A stretch of 6,583 nt of DNA, from contig JAQUXD010000097.1 in the NCBI GenBank assembly GCA_028692535.1, forward strand, positions 1 to 6,583, given 5' to 3'. The stretch is from Eubacteriales bacterium. Lineage in GTDB: Bacteria; Bacillota; Clostridia; Peptostreptococcales; Anaerovoracaceae. Below, piece after piece: positions 1-5,348 of the stretch. Below the pieces are notes generated by a model that worked only from the letters and a program-made list of their open reading frames with translations, searched no databases and was not told where the DNA came from. Each line of letters starts with the position of its first letter. Position 1 is the first letter of the stretch. Made by a program: the position numbers and the translations under genes.

Positions 1-518
1 TCCCGCAGCGGCGCCGATAAGCTCCCGGCACGGGTCGTAGCGCCGATCAGTGTAAAGCGGGGCAAATTCAGCCGGAGGGAATGAGCGGCAGGTCCTTTTC
101 CGGTAACGATATCCAAGGCAAAATCCTCCATAGCAGAATAGAGGATCTCTTCCACGCTGCGGTTCAGCCGGTGTATCTCATCGATAAAGAGAACTTCGCC
201 TTCTGCCAGGTTGCTCAGGATCGCCGCCAGATCTCCGGCACGTTCAATGGCCGGTCCGGAGGTGATCCGCAGATCCACGCCCAGTTCGTTGGCAATGATT
301 CCGGCCAGAGTCGTCTTTCCCAATCCGGGCGGCCCATAAAACAAAACGTGATCCAGCGGTTCATTGCGGATCTTGGACGCTTCGATATAGATTTTCAGGT
401 TGTCGGTAACCGCCCTTTGTCCGACATACTCGGAAAAACGCTTCGGCCGAAGCGTCCGTTCCATCGTTTCTTCTTCGGGCTGTATGTTGAGACCGACAAT
501 TCGTTCGTTATTGTCCAT
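1..518 (-). CDS. ruvB: RuvB, Holliday junction branch-migration ATPase (N-terminal half, cut by left window edge)
   Basis: RuvB is the hexameric AAA+ motor that pumps DNA through the RuvA-bound Holliday junction during cytoplasmic recombination and repair. 172 complete codons are present, about half of the usual 330-345 residues; the frame runs off the window edge without a stop, so this is truncation by the window. Visible motifs: the RuvB entry motif LRPKRFSEYVGQ (about 23-34), Walker A GPPGLGKT (62-69), Walker B LFIDEIHRL (110-118), and the sensor 1 region TLIGATTRAG (155-164). The start at 518 is chosen because GGGAGA lies about 6 nt upstream and the acidic 20-residue lead-in is typical; Met19 is a less likely alternative. 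It is the last of three genes on this strand, 17 nt after the ruvA stop, so it is almost certainly co-transcribed with ruvC and ruvA. Identity is essentially certain. Confidence 0.97.
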   Translation of the reverse strand, partial: MDNNERIVGLNIQPEEETMERTLRPKRFSEYVGQRAVTDNLKIYIEASKIRNEPLDHVLFYGPPGLGKTTLAGIIANELGVDLRITSGPAIERAGDLAAILSNLAEGEVLFIDEIHRLNRSVEEILYSAMEDFALDIVTGKGPAAHSLRLNLPRFTLIGATTRAGSLSAPLR

Positions 519-535
519 GGAATTCTCCCGACTGT

Positions 536-1120
536 TTATTGATGTGCAAGAGCTTTTTTGATATATTCTTCGGCGGTCAGATCCGGATCGGTAATGCCGA
601 TCATGGCAGTCATCGCTTCACTTTTCGTATATCCAAGGTAGATCAATGCATTGATCGCTTCTTCCTTCGCGCTGCCTGCGGCAATATCCGTATCCGCCGC
701 GCTGGCGCCTGTTTCCGCCACATCGATCTTCTCTTTCAAATCCAGCACGATGCGCTGCGCAGTCTTCTTTCCGATTCCATTTGCCCGAGTCAGCGCAGCC
801 ACATCTTCAAATACGATGGCGCGGCTCAATTCGGACAGAGGCATCGCGGACAAGACAGCCAAAGCGGCTTTTGCTCCCACGCCGCTTACTGTCATCAGTT
901 TTCGAAACATGGAAAGGGCATCCCTTTCGGTGAAACCATACAAACTGATATCGTCCTCGCGAACGATCATCGCAGTGTAAAACCGCATCTCCTCTCCGGG
1001 TTTTGCCAAGAAAGCCGCCGAATTTTCCGGAATGTGAAGTTCGTATCCGATGCCGTTGTTTTCCAGTACAGCCAAACCCGGCAAGATTTCTGCGATTCGT
1101 CCTTTGATATAATGGAACAT
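536..1120 (-). CDS. ruvA: RuvA, Holliday junction DNA-binding subunit
   Basis: RuvA binds the four-way junction as a tetramer or octamer, holds it in square-planar form and recruits RuvB. The product is 194 residues, close to the usual 190-205. Seen in order: an OB-fold domain I (1-64) starting FHYIKGRI; the acidic pin residues E55 and D56 in VREDD, which separate DNA strands at the junction centre; two helix-hairpin-helix motifs, VSGVGAKAA (78-86) and ANGIGKKTAQ (113-122); an Ala-rich flexible linker (about 136-152); and the RuvB-binding domain III (153-194, with the LGYTKSEA motif). The frame stays open upstream to 1180, inside ruvC, but those residues are unlike RuvA. Two adjacent ATGs, at 1123 and 1120, are possible starts. 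The one at 1120 sits 4 nt from the AGGTGA site and gives the family-typical N-terminus; the other sits only 1 nt away. Confidence 0.96.
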   Translation of the reverse strand: MFHYIKGRIAEILPGLAVLENNGIGYELHIPENSAAFLAKPGEEMRFYTAMIVREDDISLYGFTERDALSMFRKLMTVSGVGAKAALAVLSAMPLSELSRAIVFEDVAALTRANGIGKKTAQRIVLDLKEKIDVAETGASAADTDIAAGSAKEEAINALIYLGYTKSEAMTAMIGITDPDLTAEEYIKKALAHQ

Positions 1121-1123
1121 CAT

Positions 1124-1130
1124 GTCACCT
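1124..1130 (-). promoter_or_regulatory. ruvA ribosome binding site fused to the ruvC stop codon
   Basis: On the minus strand the sequence reads TAGGTGACATGATG. The TAG is the ruvC stop (1129-1131) and its AG opens the AGGTGA Shine-Dalgarno for ruvA. This layout suggests translational coupling of ruvA to ruvC. It also decides the ruvA start in favour of the second ATG (1120), because the first would leave only 1 nt of spacing. Confidence 0.7.
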
Positions 1131-1626
1131 ATTTCATTCGGTACATCAACTTTTTGACCTGCCCGGAGTAGCCGTGGCACAAAGCGGCTGCCAGAGCGTC
1201 GGCAGCATCGTCCGGCTTGGGGATCTGCGTCAGATTCAAGAGCATTTTAATCATGGACTGCATCTGATCTTTTTGCGCCCGCCCGTAACCTGTGATGCTT
1301 GTTTTAATCTGCAAAGGCGTGTATTCAAAGATTGAAAGCCCTGAATTTGCGCAGGCCAGAATTGCTACGCCTCGGGCTTGTCCCACTTGAATGGCCGTCG
1401 TTGTATTTGTATTAAAAAACAACTGTTCAATGCTGGCTTCTTCGGGCTGATGCGTCGCAATTACTTCCGTGAGCCCTTCGTAAAGACGCTTGAGGCGATC
1501 CGGCATGGGCAGCGCTTTGTCTGTAGTGACGCAACCGAAAACCACCGGCTCAAACCGGTTTCCGTTTTGATCGATGATCCCATATCCCATGATGGCATAT
1601 CCCGGGTCGATTCCTATGATTCGCAT
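1129..1626 (-). CDS. ruvC: RuvC, crossover junction endodeoxyribonuclease
   Basis: RuvC is the dimeric RNase H-fold nuclease that resolves Holliday junctions by paired nicks after RuvAB has migrated them. The 165-residue product matches the family length (about 160-175). All four acidic metal ligands are present: D7 in GIDPG, E67 in ASIEQLF, and D140 and D143 in PDDAADALA. The segment FFNTNTTTAIQVGQARGV (70-87) is the usual RuvC core region. The start at 1626 gives the canonical MRIIGIDPG N-terminus and has a GAGAGAGGGAA purine-rich site about 8-12 nt upstream. The frame extends to 1668 with 14 atypical residues, which I rejected. It is the first gene of the ruvCAB operon and is divergent from argR. 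Its presence argues for Clostridia over Bacilli, which generally use RecU for this step. Confidence 0.97.
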   Translation of the reverse strand: MRIIGIDPGYAIMGYGIIDQNGNRFEPVVFGCVTTDKALPMPDRLKRLYEGLTEVIATHQPEEASIEQLFFNTNTTTAIQVGQARGVAILACANSGLSIFEYTPLQIKTSITGYGRAQKDQMQSMIKMLLNLTQIPKPDDAADALAAALCHGYSGQVKKLMYRMK

Positions 1627-1676
1627 CGTAAAATTCCCTCTCTCCGGGTTTGCTTCCCCCCCTAACAACTCCCGTT

Positions 1677-1705
1677 ATTTTACCATAAAAAAAGTCCATT
1701 GTCTT
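1677..1705 (-). promoter_or_regulatory. Predicted sigma-A-type promoter of ruvCAB
   Basis: Read on the minus strand: a -35 of AAGACA (1700-1705, 4 of 6 to TTGACA), a 17-nt spacer, and a -10 of TAAAAT (1677-1682, 5 of 6) preceded by TGG, which gives a TGn extended -10. The transcript would start near 1670 and leave about 44 nt of leader before ruvC. I saw no LexA-type GAAC-N4-GTTC box near it. Predicted by eye. Confidence 0.6.
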
Positions 1706-1711
1706 TGAAAA

Positions 1712-1725
1712 AATGAACTGTCATT
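1712..1725. repeat. 14-bp inverted repeat in the divergent ruvC/argR control region
   Basis: AATGA-ACTG-TCATT is a perfect inverted repeat with 5-bp arms. It lies between the predicted ruv -35 (1700-1705) and the argR -10 (1740-1745), across the place where an argR -35 would fall. It does not fit the ARG-box spacing. It could be an operator for either divergent unit or chance in AT-rich DNA. Confidence 0.35.
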
Positions 1726-1736
1726 ATTTAGAAATG

Positions 1737-1745
1737 TGTTATACT
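1737..1745 (+). promoter_or_regulatory. Predicted extended -10 promoter of argR-recN
   Basis: TGTTATACT contains the -10 hexamer TATACT (5 of 6 to TATAAT) with a TGn extension. No good -35 is seen at 16-18 nt upstream (ACTGTC at 17 nt), which an extended -10 can tolerate. Transcription would start near 1752, leaving a leader of about 55 nt. An inverted repeat TTATA-CTTAT-TATAA (1739-1753) overlaps the -10. Confidence 0.55.
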
Positions 1746-1755
1746 TATTATAAAT

Positions 1756-1773
1756 GATGTATAAATATACGCT
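1756..1773 (+). promoter_or_regulatory. Candidate ArgR operator (ARG box) over the argR start site
   Basis: The 18-mer centred on TGTATAAATATAC matches 12 of the 16 constrained positions of the E. coli-type ARG box (TGAAT-W4-ATTCA core). It contains a GTATA-AA-TATAC inverted repeat at 1759-1770. It sits immediately downstream of the predicted transcription start, where a bound ArgR hexamer would block initiation, consistent with the autoregulation known for argR/ahrC genes. The usual second box about 21 bp away is not clear; TTATA-N5-TATAA at 1739-1753 is a poor candidate. Confidence 0.45.
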
Positions 1774-1795
1774 CAATCTCAGTTCCGGAAGAAAT

Positions 1796-1802
1796 AAGGA
1801 GG
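1796..1802 (+). promoter_or_regulatory. argR ribosome binding site (AAGGAGG)
   Basis: A near-perfect Shine-Dalgarno, AAGGAGG, ends 5 nt before the ATG at 1808. It decides the argR start against the in-frame ATGs at 1754 and 1757, which would fall at the predicted transcription start and have no such site. Confidence 0.85.
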
Positions 1803-1807
1803 AAGCG

Positions 1808-2257
1808 ATGAGATACGCGCGACAGAACAAAATCCTCGATATCATCAAAGCCCACGAGATCGATACCCAGGAAAAACTGGCGGAGCACCTGCGTGATGCC
1901 GGCTACAAGGTCACCCAGGCTACAGTTTCCAGAGATATCAAGGAAATGCAGCTGGTCAAGACCGTTTCAGACAGGGGGAAAAGCTTTTATACCCTTCCCG
2001 CAAAAATGGACGCGCCTTTGAGCGATCGTTTTAAAAAAATCCTCAAAGAAACGATCCAAAGCATCGATGCGGCGGAAAATCTGATCGTCATCAAGACCCT
2101 CAGCGGCTGCGCCAATGCGGCCGGCGAGGCCATTGATACGTCCGATTATCCGGAAATCGTGGGTACTTTAGCCGGGGACAACACCCTTCTGGTGATCGTT
2201 GACAAGAAAGAACACGTCCCCCACGTCCTGACCGCCTTCGAGAACATCATTGCATAG
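1808..2257 (+). CDS. argR: ArgR/AhrC arginine repressor
   Basis: ArgR is a hexameric, arginine-sensing transcription factor that represses arginine biosynthesis genes and can activate catabolic ones. It is 149 residues, the standard length. The N-terminal winged helix-turn-helix (1-70) carries the recognition motif VTQATVSRDIKEM (35-47), nearly invariant in the family. The C-terminal oligomerisation and arginine-binding domain (about 80-149) shows SGCANAAGEAID (99-110) and GTLAGDNTLLVI (119-130). The GDN form, where E. coli has GDD, keeps the first Asp and replaces the second, a variation I believe is common in clostridial ArgRs, so I do not read it as loss of function. It is followed 9 nt later by recN, a pairing widespread in Firmicutes, so it probably forms a two-gene operon with it. 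A candidate ARG box just upstream suggests autoregulation. Identity is essentially certain. Confidence 0.97.
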   Translation: MRYARQNKILDIIKAHEIDTQEKLAEHLRDAGYKVTQATVSRDIKEMQLVKTVSDRGKSFYTLPAKMDAPLSDRFKKILKETIQSIDAAENLIVIKTLSGCANAAGEAIDTSDYPEIVGTLAGDNTLLVIVDKKEHVPHVLTAFENIIA

Positions 2258-2260
2258 GAG
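2255..2260 (+). promoter_or_regulatory. recN ribosome binding site overlapping the argR stop
   Basis: TAGGAG lies 6 nt before the recN ATG, and its TAG (2255-2257) is the argR stop codon. This suggests that recN translation is coupled to argR. It is the same arrangement as at the ruvC-ruvA junction. Confidence 0.75.
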
Positions 2261-2266
2261 CGCAGT

Positions 2267-3937
2267 ATGATCACCCATATCAGCATACAGGATTTCGCCA
2301 TTATCAAAGAACTGAATATGGATCTTCATTCCGGTCTCAATATCATCACCGGAGAGACCGGTGCTGGAAAATCCATTGTCATCGAAGCGATCAGCATGGC
2401 CCTGGGCAGCCGCGCCGATACGGATTACGTACGCACCGGCCGCGAAAAAGCCACCGTCACGATGATCGTGGAAACCGACGACGTGGAGATGGACACCATC
2501 TTAGAAGAAGCCGGCGTTCCGGAGGAAGATACTCTCATTCTGCAAAGACAGATCAGCGCTGTAGGGAAAAGCATGTGCCGGGTTAACGGCGCCATCGTCC
2601 CCTTGTCCGTTTTAAGCAGATTGTGCAAACGGATCGCTGACATCCACGGGCAATACGATCACCAATCGCTGTTGAATGTGGAAAACCATTTGGAATTGCT
2701 GGATCTTTACGGAAAACAGGAAATCGAACCGGTTCGACAGATGACGGCAGATTTTTTTCACGGTTACGAACAGAGCGCCTCCGCACTGGACCAATTGCAA
2801 AAACGTCTGGCCGACGGAGAGAGACAAAAGGATTTGATGCGCTACGAGCTGGAGGAAATTCGCGCTGCGGCCATCCTGCCCGGAGAAGACGAAACATTGG
2901 AAGAAGAAATACATCTGATGCAAAACAGCGAGAAGATCTTCGAAGTTTTGACAGCATCCTATAATGCACTGTATGCAGACGAGTGTTCCGTATCCGCCTT
3001 GCTCGGCAAAGCCGTAAAAGATTTCAGTGGGATCGCAGAGTTTTCGGCACAGATCCAGGATATCTCCACAGGGCTCAACGATGCGTTCTACAACTTGGAA
3101 GATTTGGGGCACACGCTCCGTCAATACAAGGATTCTCTGGATTTTTCCGTAACTGAAATGGAAGAAAAAATCGCTCGGCTGGATGGATTGGAAAAGCTGA
3201 AACGAAAGTACGGCGGTAGTCTGGAAAGCATTTTCGCCTATGAAGCGAAAGCGGAAAAAGAATTGGAAAAGATCGAACACGCCGATGAGGAAATAGAAAG
3301 ATTGAAACGACAGAAGGCTTTATTCCAGGAGCAACTGCAGGCAGCATCTGCGAGACTGCGCGGCCTGCGTATCCATTACGGAAAGATGCTGGCGGAAGCT
3401 ATCACAAACGAATTGAAGGAACTTCACTTTAAAGACGGAGTCTTTGCTGCGGACATCCAGACCGGTCCCTTTTCCGTAAAAGGCATCGATCGTGTAGAAT
3501 TTTTGATCAGCGCCAATAAAGGCGAAGATCCAAAACCGCTGGCGAAAATCGCCAGCGGCGGAGAGCTTTCCAGAATCATGCTGGCCATGAAACGGATCAT
3601 CGGAGACCTGGATCGGATCCCGACCATGATCTTCGATGAAATCGACAGCGGGATCAGCGGGGCCACAGCCGGGATCGTCGGGAAAAAGCTTCATGAAATC
3701 GCTCAAAATCATCAGGTTCTTTGCATTACCCACCTGCCCCAGATCGCGGCTTTCGGACGTCAGCACTACCGCATCGAAAAAATCAGCGATGAGATCAGCA
3801 CGCATACGACAGTCACTCCGCTGGATTCTCAGGCGCGCATTGAAGAGATCGCACGCTTGCTCAGCGGCACGATCGTGACCGAGCAAGCCCGGGCCAGCGC
3901 TCGCGAGTTGCTTACGCTTTCCGGCGATCAGTGCTGA
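2267..3937 (+). CDS. recN: RecN, SMC-like DNA repair ATPase
   Basis: RecN is a cytoplasmic SMC-family ATPase that gathers at double-strand breaks early in recombinational repair and tethers DNA ends. It is 556 residues, within the usual 550-575. The N-terminal head has Walker A GETGAGKS (29-36) and the RecN-specific ADIHGQYDHQSLL segment (G128 to Q133 and following). A charged, heptad-rich central region (about 160-390) should form the short antiparallel coiled coil. The C-terminal head has the ABC signature SGGELSR (430-436), Walker B MIFDEIDSG with D457 and E458, and the switch motif THLPQIA from 488. All ATPase elements are intact. It lies downstream of argR and is probably co-transcribed with it. 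Its 3' end overlaps the convergent rbgA by 10 bp. recN is often SOS-induced; no LexA box of the GAAC-N4-GTTC type was seen upstream of argR. Confidence 0.98.
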   Translation: MITHISIQDFAIIKELNMDLHSGLNIITGETGAGKSIVIEAISMALGSRADTDYVRTGREKATVTMIVETDDVEMDTILEEAGVPEEDTLILQRQISAVGKSMCRVNGAIVPLSVLSRLCKRIADIHGQYDHQSLLNVENHLELLDLYGKQEIEPVRQMTADFFHGYEQSASALDQLQKRLADGERQKDLMRYELEEIRAAAILPGEDETLEEEIHLMQNSEKIFEVLTASYNALYADECSVSALLGKAVKDFSGIAEFSAQIQDISTGLNDAFYNLEDLGHTLRQYKDSLDFSVTEMEEKIARLDGLEKLKRKYGGSLESIFAYEAKAEKELEKIEHADEEIERLKRQKALFQEQLQAASARLRGLRIHYGKMLAEAITNELKELHFKDGVFAADIQTGPFSVKGIDRVEFLISANKGEDPKPLAKIASGGELSRIMLAMKRIIGDLDRIPTMIFDEIDSGISGATAGIVGKKLHEIAQNHQVLCITHLPQIAAFGRQHYRIEKISDEISTHTTVTPLDSQARIEEIARLLSGTIVTEQARASARELLTLSGDQC

Positions 3938-3939
3938 TC
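3926..3939. repeat. 14-bp palindromic element holding both convergent stop codons
   Basis: GATCAG-TG-CTGATC has perfect 6-bp arms and a 2-nt centre. It contains the recN stop (TGA, 3935-3937) on the plus strand and the rbgA stop (TGA, 3928-3930) on the minus strand. Because of the symmetry both proteins end in similar residues (GDQC and SDQH). No T-run follows on either side, so it is not a classical intrinsic terminator. Confidence 0.6.
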
Positions 3940-4776
3940 AGACGAGGGATACTCCAGGGTAACCCGTCCCAATGTACCGGAACGGAACTCATCCAGAACG
4001 GTCCTTGCCGTTCGCTCGTAGTCGATGCGGCCTCCGCTCAGAAGGTATCCCCGGCTTCCGGCAATGGCTTCCATCGTTTCCAGCGGAGTATCGGTAGGAT
4101 TTTTTAAATGATAACGCTCTTCCAACAAGGCGTAATGCCGCTCTGACAGCCGTGTGATCAAGGCCAGCGCCAAATCGGCCAGATCCATCGTTTCATCTTT
4201 TACGGACCCGCAAAAGGCCAGATTCAGGCCCGTTTGCGGGTCTTCGAATTTAGGCCACAATATACCGGGAGTATCTAAAAGCTGGATGTCCGCGCCAAGA
4301 TTCAGCCATTGCTTTCCCCGCGTCACACCGGGCTTGTTTCCCGTACGCGCGCCCTTCTTTCCGGTCAGCCTGTTGATTAGGGAAGATTTGCCTACATTCG
4401 GCACCCCAACGATCATCAACCGTAGAGGGCGTTTCCGCACTTGGCCTTCATTTCGGCTGTCACGGATTCGCTCCAGGCTTTTTAACAGCTCTTTTACGCC
4501 GCTGCCGATTACTGAATTCATCACGAGCACGTCATCGGATTCCCTGCGGAAATGATCTTTCCACAGCGCAGTTATTGCAGGATCTGCGAGATCGCTCTTG
4601 TTGAGTACGACGATCCTTCTCTTGTTGATGATCAAATCGTTGATGATCGGATTCCGGCTGGACAGAGGAATTCTGGCATCCAGCAGTTCGCAGACCACAT
4701 CCACCATTTTCAGGTTGGCGGCGATCAGCTCTCTTGTTTTTTTCATATGGCCGGGATACCAGTTGATCTGCTCCAT
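3928..4776 (-). CDS. rbgA: RbgA (YlqF), circularly permuted GTPase for 50S ribosome assembly
   Basis: RbgA binds a late 50S precursor and uses GTP hydrolysis to drive its maturation, including incorporation of late proteins such as L16. The product is 282 residues, the length I recall for the B. subtilis protein. The motif order is circularly permuted, the hallmark of the YlqF/YjeQ group: G4 NKSD (59-62) comes before G1 GVPNVGKS (124-131), G2 PGVT (149-152) and G3 DTPG (168-171). The N-terminal INWYPGHMKKT includes H10, equivalent to the histidine implicated in GTP hydrolysis. The C-terminal domain ends with the typical RTVLDEFRSGTLGRVTLE segment. The start is supported by AAAGGAAA about 8 nt upstream. 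It lies 59 nt after rplS on the same strand, a neighbour order also found in Bacillus that links a large-subunit protein to its assembly factor. Confidence 0.97.
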   Translation of the reverse strand: MEQINWYPGHMKKTRELIAANLKMVDVVCELLDARIPLSSRNPIINDLIINKRRIVVLNKSDLADPAITALWKDHFRRESDDVLVMNSVIGSGVKELLKSLERIRDSRNEGQVRKRPLRLMIVGVPNVGKSSLINRLTGKKGARTGNKPGVTRGKQWLNLGADIQLLDTPGILWPKFEDPQTGLNLAFCGSVKDETMDLADLALALITRLSERHYALLEERYHLKNPTDTPLETMEAIAGSRGYLLSGGRIDYERTARTVLDEFRSGTLGRVTLEYPSSDQH

Positions 4777-4800
4777 GATTCGTTTCCTTTCGCTGAGAAC

Positions 4801-4828
4801 AAAACAGGAGAACCTGGCGATTCTCCTG
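4801..4828 (-). terminator. Hairpin with short T-tract between rplS and rbgA (attenuating terminator)
   Basis: Read on the minus strand, CAGGAGAA and TTCTCCTG form a perfect 8-bp inverted repeat (4805-4812 with 4821-4828) around an 8-nt loop, followed by TTTTGTT. It lies 7 nt after the rplS stop. The stem is moderate in GC and the T-tract is interrupted, so I expect partial termination: abundant rplS mRNA with limited read-through into rbgA, for which no separate promoter is evident. Confidence 0.6.
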
Positions 4829-4835
4829 ACTTTGA

Positions 4836-5183
4836 CTACTTTTCTTTCCGTACCTTGATCTTTGCGGCTTTGCCGGTCCGCTGTCTCATATAGTTCAGCT
4901 TGGCTCTTCTGACGGCTCCCTTGCGAACCACTTCGATCTTATCGATTCTGGGTGAGTGGATCGGGAATGTCTTTTCGACGCCTACACCTGAAGCGATCCT
5001 GCGAACGGTAAAGGTTTCTCCCAAACCGCCGTTTTGTCTTTTCAGGACAAACCCTTCGAAGACCTGGATTCTCTCTCTCGTTCCTTCTTTGATTTTAATG
5101 TATACCTTGACGGTGTCGCCGACTTCAAAAGAGGGAATATCCGGTTTTAAATAATCCTGTGCAATTGTTTTCATGATGTCCAT
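4836..5183 (-). CDS. rplS: 50S ribosomal protein L19
   Basis: L19 is a large-subunit protein located at the 30S-50S interface. It is 115 residues, standard for the family. Family landmarks are continuous: the N-terminal helix, FEVGDTVKVYIKIKEG (19-34), RIQVFEGFVLKRQNGG (38-53), FTVRRIASGVGVEKTFPIHS (58-77), and the basic C-terminal tail RRAKLNYMRQRTGKAAKIK. The start at 5183 gives the expected MDI N-terminus and is preceded by a consensus GAAAGGAGGA site with 8-nt spacing; Met4 is less likely. Unlike the Bacillus order rpsP-rimM-trmD-rplS, no trmD lies directly upstream: the gene has its own strong predicted promoter and structured leader, and the Xer homologue is further upstream. It is followed by a partial terminator and rbgA. 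Confidence 0.98.
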   Translation of the reverse strand: MDIMKTIAQDYLKPDIPSFEVGDTVKVYIKIKEGTRERIQVFEGFVLKRQNGGLGETFTVRRIASGVGVEKTFPIHSPRIDKIEVVRKGAVRRAKLNYMRQRTGKAAKIKVRKEK

Positions 5184-5221
5184 GATCGTATCCTCCTTTC
5201 TTCTTAGACGTTCTTAATATC

Positions 5222-5281
5222 CTTGCGCAAGAAATGCCTGTGCAAATCCGCTTTATCAGAGGACCGTCCGTAATACGCAAG
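5222..5281 (-). ncRNA. Putative structured 5' leader of rplS mRNA (L19-leader type)
   Basis: On the minus strand the predicted transcript begins within a few nt of CTTGCG (5276-5281), which is exactly complementary to CGCAAG 49 nt later (5222-5227) and could form a closing helix. Inside it lie a GGA-CGG-TCC mini hairpin (5261-5269) and a CCTCTG / CACAGG pairing with one mismatch. The element ends about 30 nt before the Shine-Dalgarno. A putative L19 leader is described in Rfam for Firmicutes, so autoregulation by L19 is plausible, but I could not compare this sequence with that model. Confidence 0.45.
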
Positions 5282-5285
5282 TTGT

Positions 5286-5314
5286 ATAATAGCATAAGGA
5301 GCCTTTGTGTGCAA
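5286..5314 (-). promoter_or_regulatory. Predicted strong promoter of rplS
   Basis: On the minus strand: TTGCAC (-35, 5309-5314, 5 of 6), a 17-nt spacer, and TATTAT (-10, 5286-5291, 5 of 6) preceded by TGC, an extended -10. Transcription should start near 5279, giving a leader of about 95 nt. This is the best-looking promoter in the window, as expected for a ribosomal protein gene. Confidence 0.75.
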
Positions 5315-5318
5315 GTGT

Positions 5319-5330
5319 TTTCCGCGGAAA
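5319..5330. repeat. 12-bp perfect palindrome upstream of the rplS promoter
   Basis: TTTCCGCGGAAA is a perfect 12-bp palindrome. On the minus strand it sits 4 bp upstream of the rplS -35 and 18 bp after the Xer homologue stop. As RNA it would form only a 4-bp stem with a CGCG loop and no following T-run, so an operator-like protein site is more likely than a terminator. Its function is unknown. Confidence 0.5.
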
Positions 5331-5348
5331 GCGCTGTAATCGAATGCC

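Noticed and set aside
81..542. A 153-codon plus-strand open frame antisense to ruvB
   Set aside because: The opposite strand carries the full RuvB Walker A and B motifs; this frame has no family features and is a codon-bias shadow.
539..1171. A long plus-strand open frame (about 210 codons) antisense to ruvA
   Set aside because: It mirrors the ruvA/ruvC coding sequence, has no recognisable motif or ribosome binding site, and the opposite strand encodes clear RuvA and RuvC.
1121..1180. N-terminal extension of RuvA by up to 20 residues into ruvC
   Set aside because: The extra residues overlap the ruvC coding end in another frame and are unlike RuvA, which starts with an M-F/I-x-Y-I/L-x-G pattern.
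1627..1668. N-terminal extension of RuvC by 14 residues
   Set aside because: RuvC proteins begin at M-x-I-x-GIDPG; the extension is atypical and runs through the ribosome binding region.
1783..1790. TTCCGGAA palindrome in the argR leader
   Set aside because: Only 8 bp and close to the Shine-Dalgarno; too short to interpret beyond chance.
1754..1807. An upstream in-frame ATG extending ArgR by 18 residues
   Set aside because: It would begin at the predicted transcription start and lacks a ribosome binding site; the ATG at 1808 has a near-perfect AAGGAGG and gives the standard 149-residue length.
1627..1807. LexA/SOS box controlling ruvCAB or argR-recN
   Set aside because: I looked for GAAC-N4-GTTC and close variants; GAAC at 1715-1718 is followed by no matching half-site. 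Damage induction may exist but is not visible here.
2612..3886. Two long minus-strand open frames (2612-3280 and 3320-3886) antisense to recN
   Set aside because: Low-complexity, Phe- and Gln-rich translations without motifs; recN is intact on the plus strand throughout.
5319..5330. Intrinsic terminator after the Xer homologue
   Set aside because: The palindrome could form only a 4-bp stem and no T-run follows on the minus strand.
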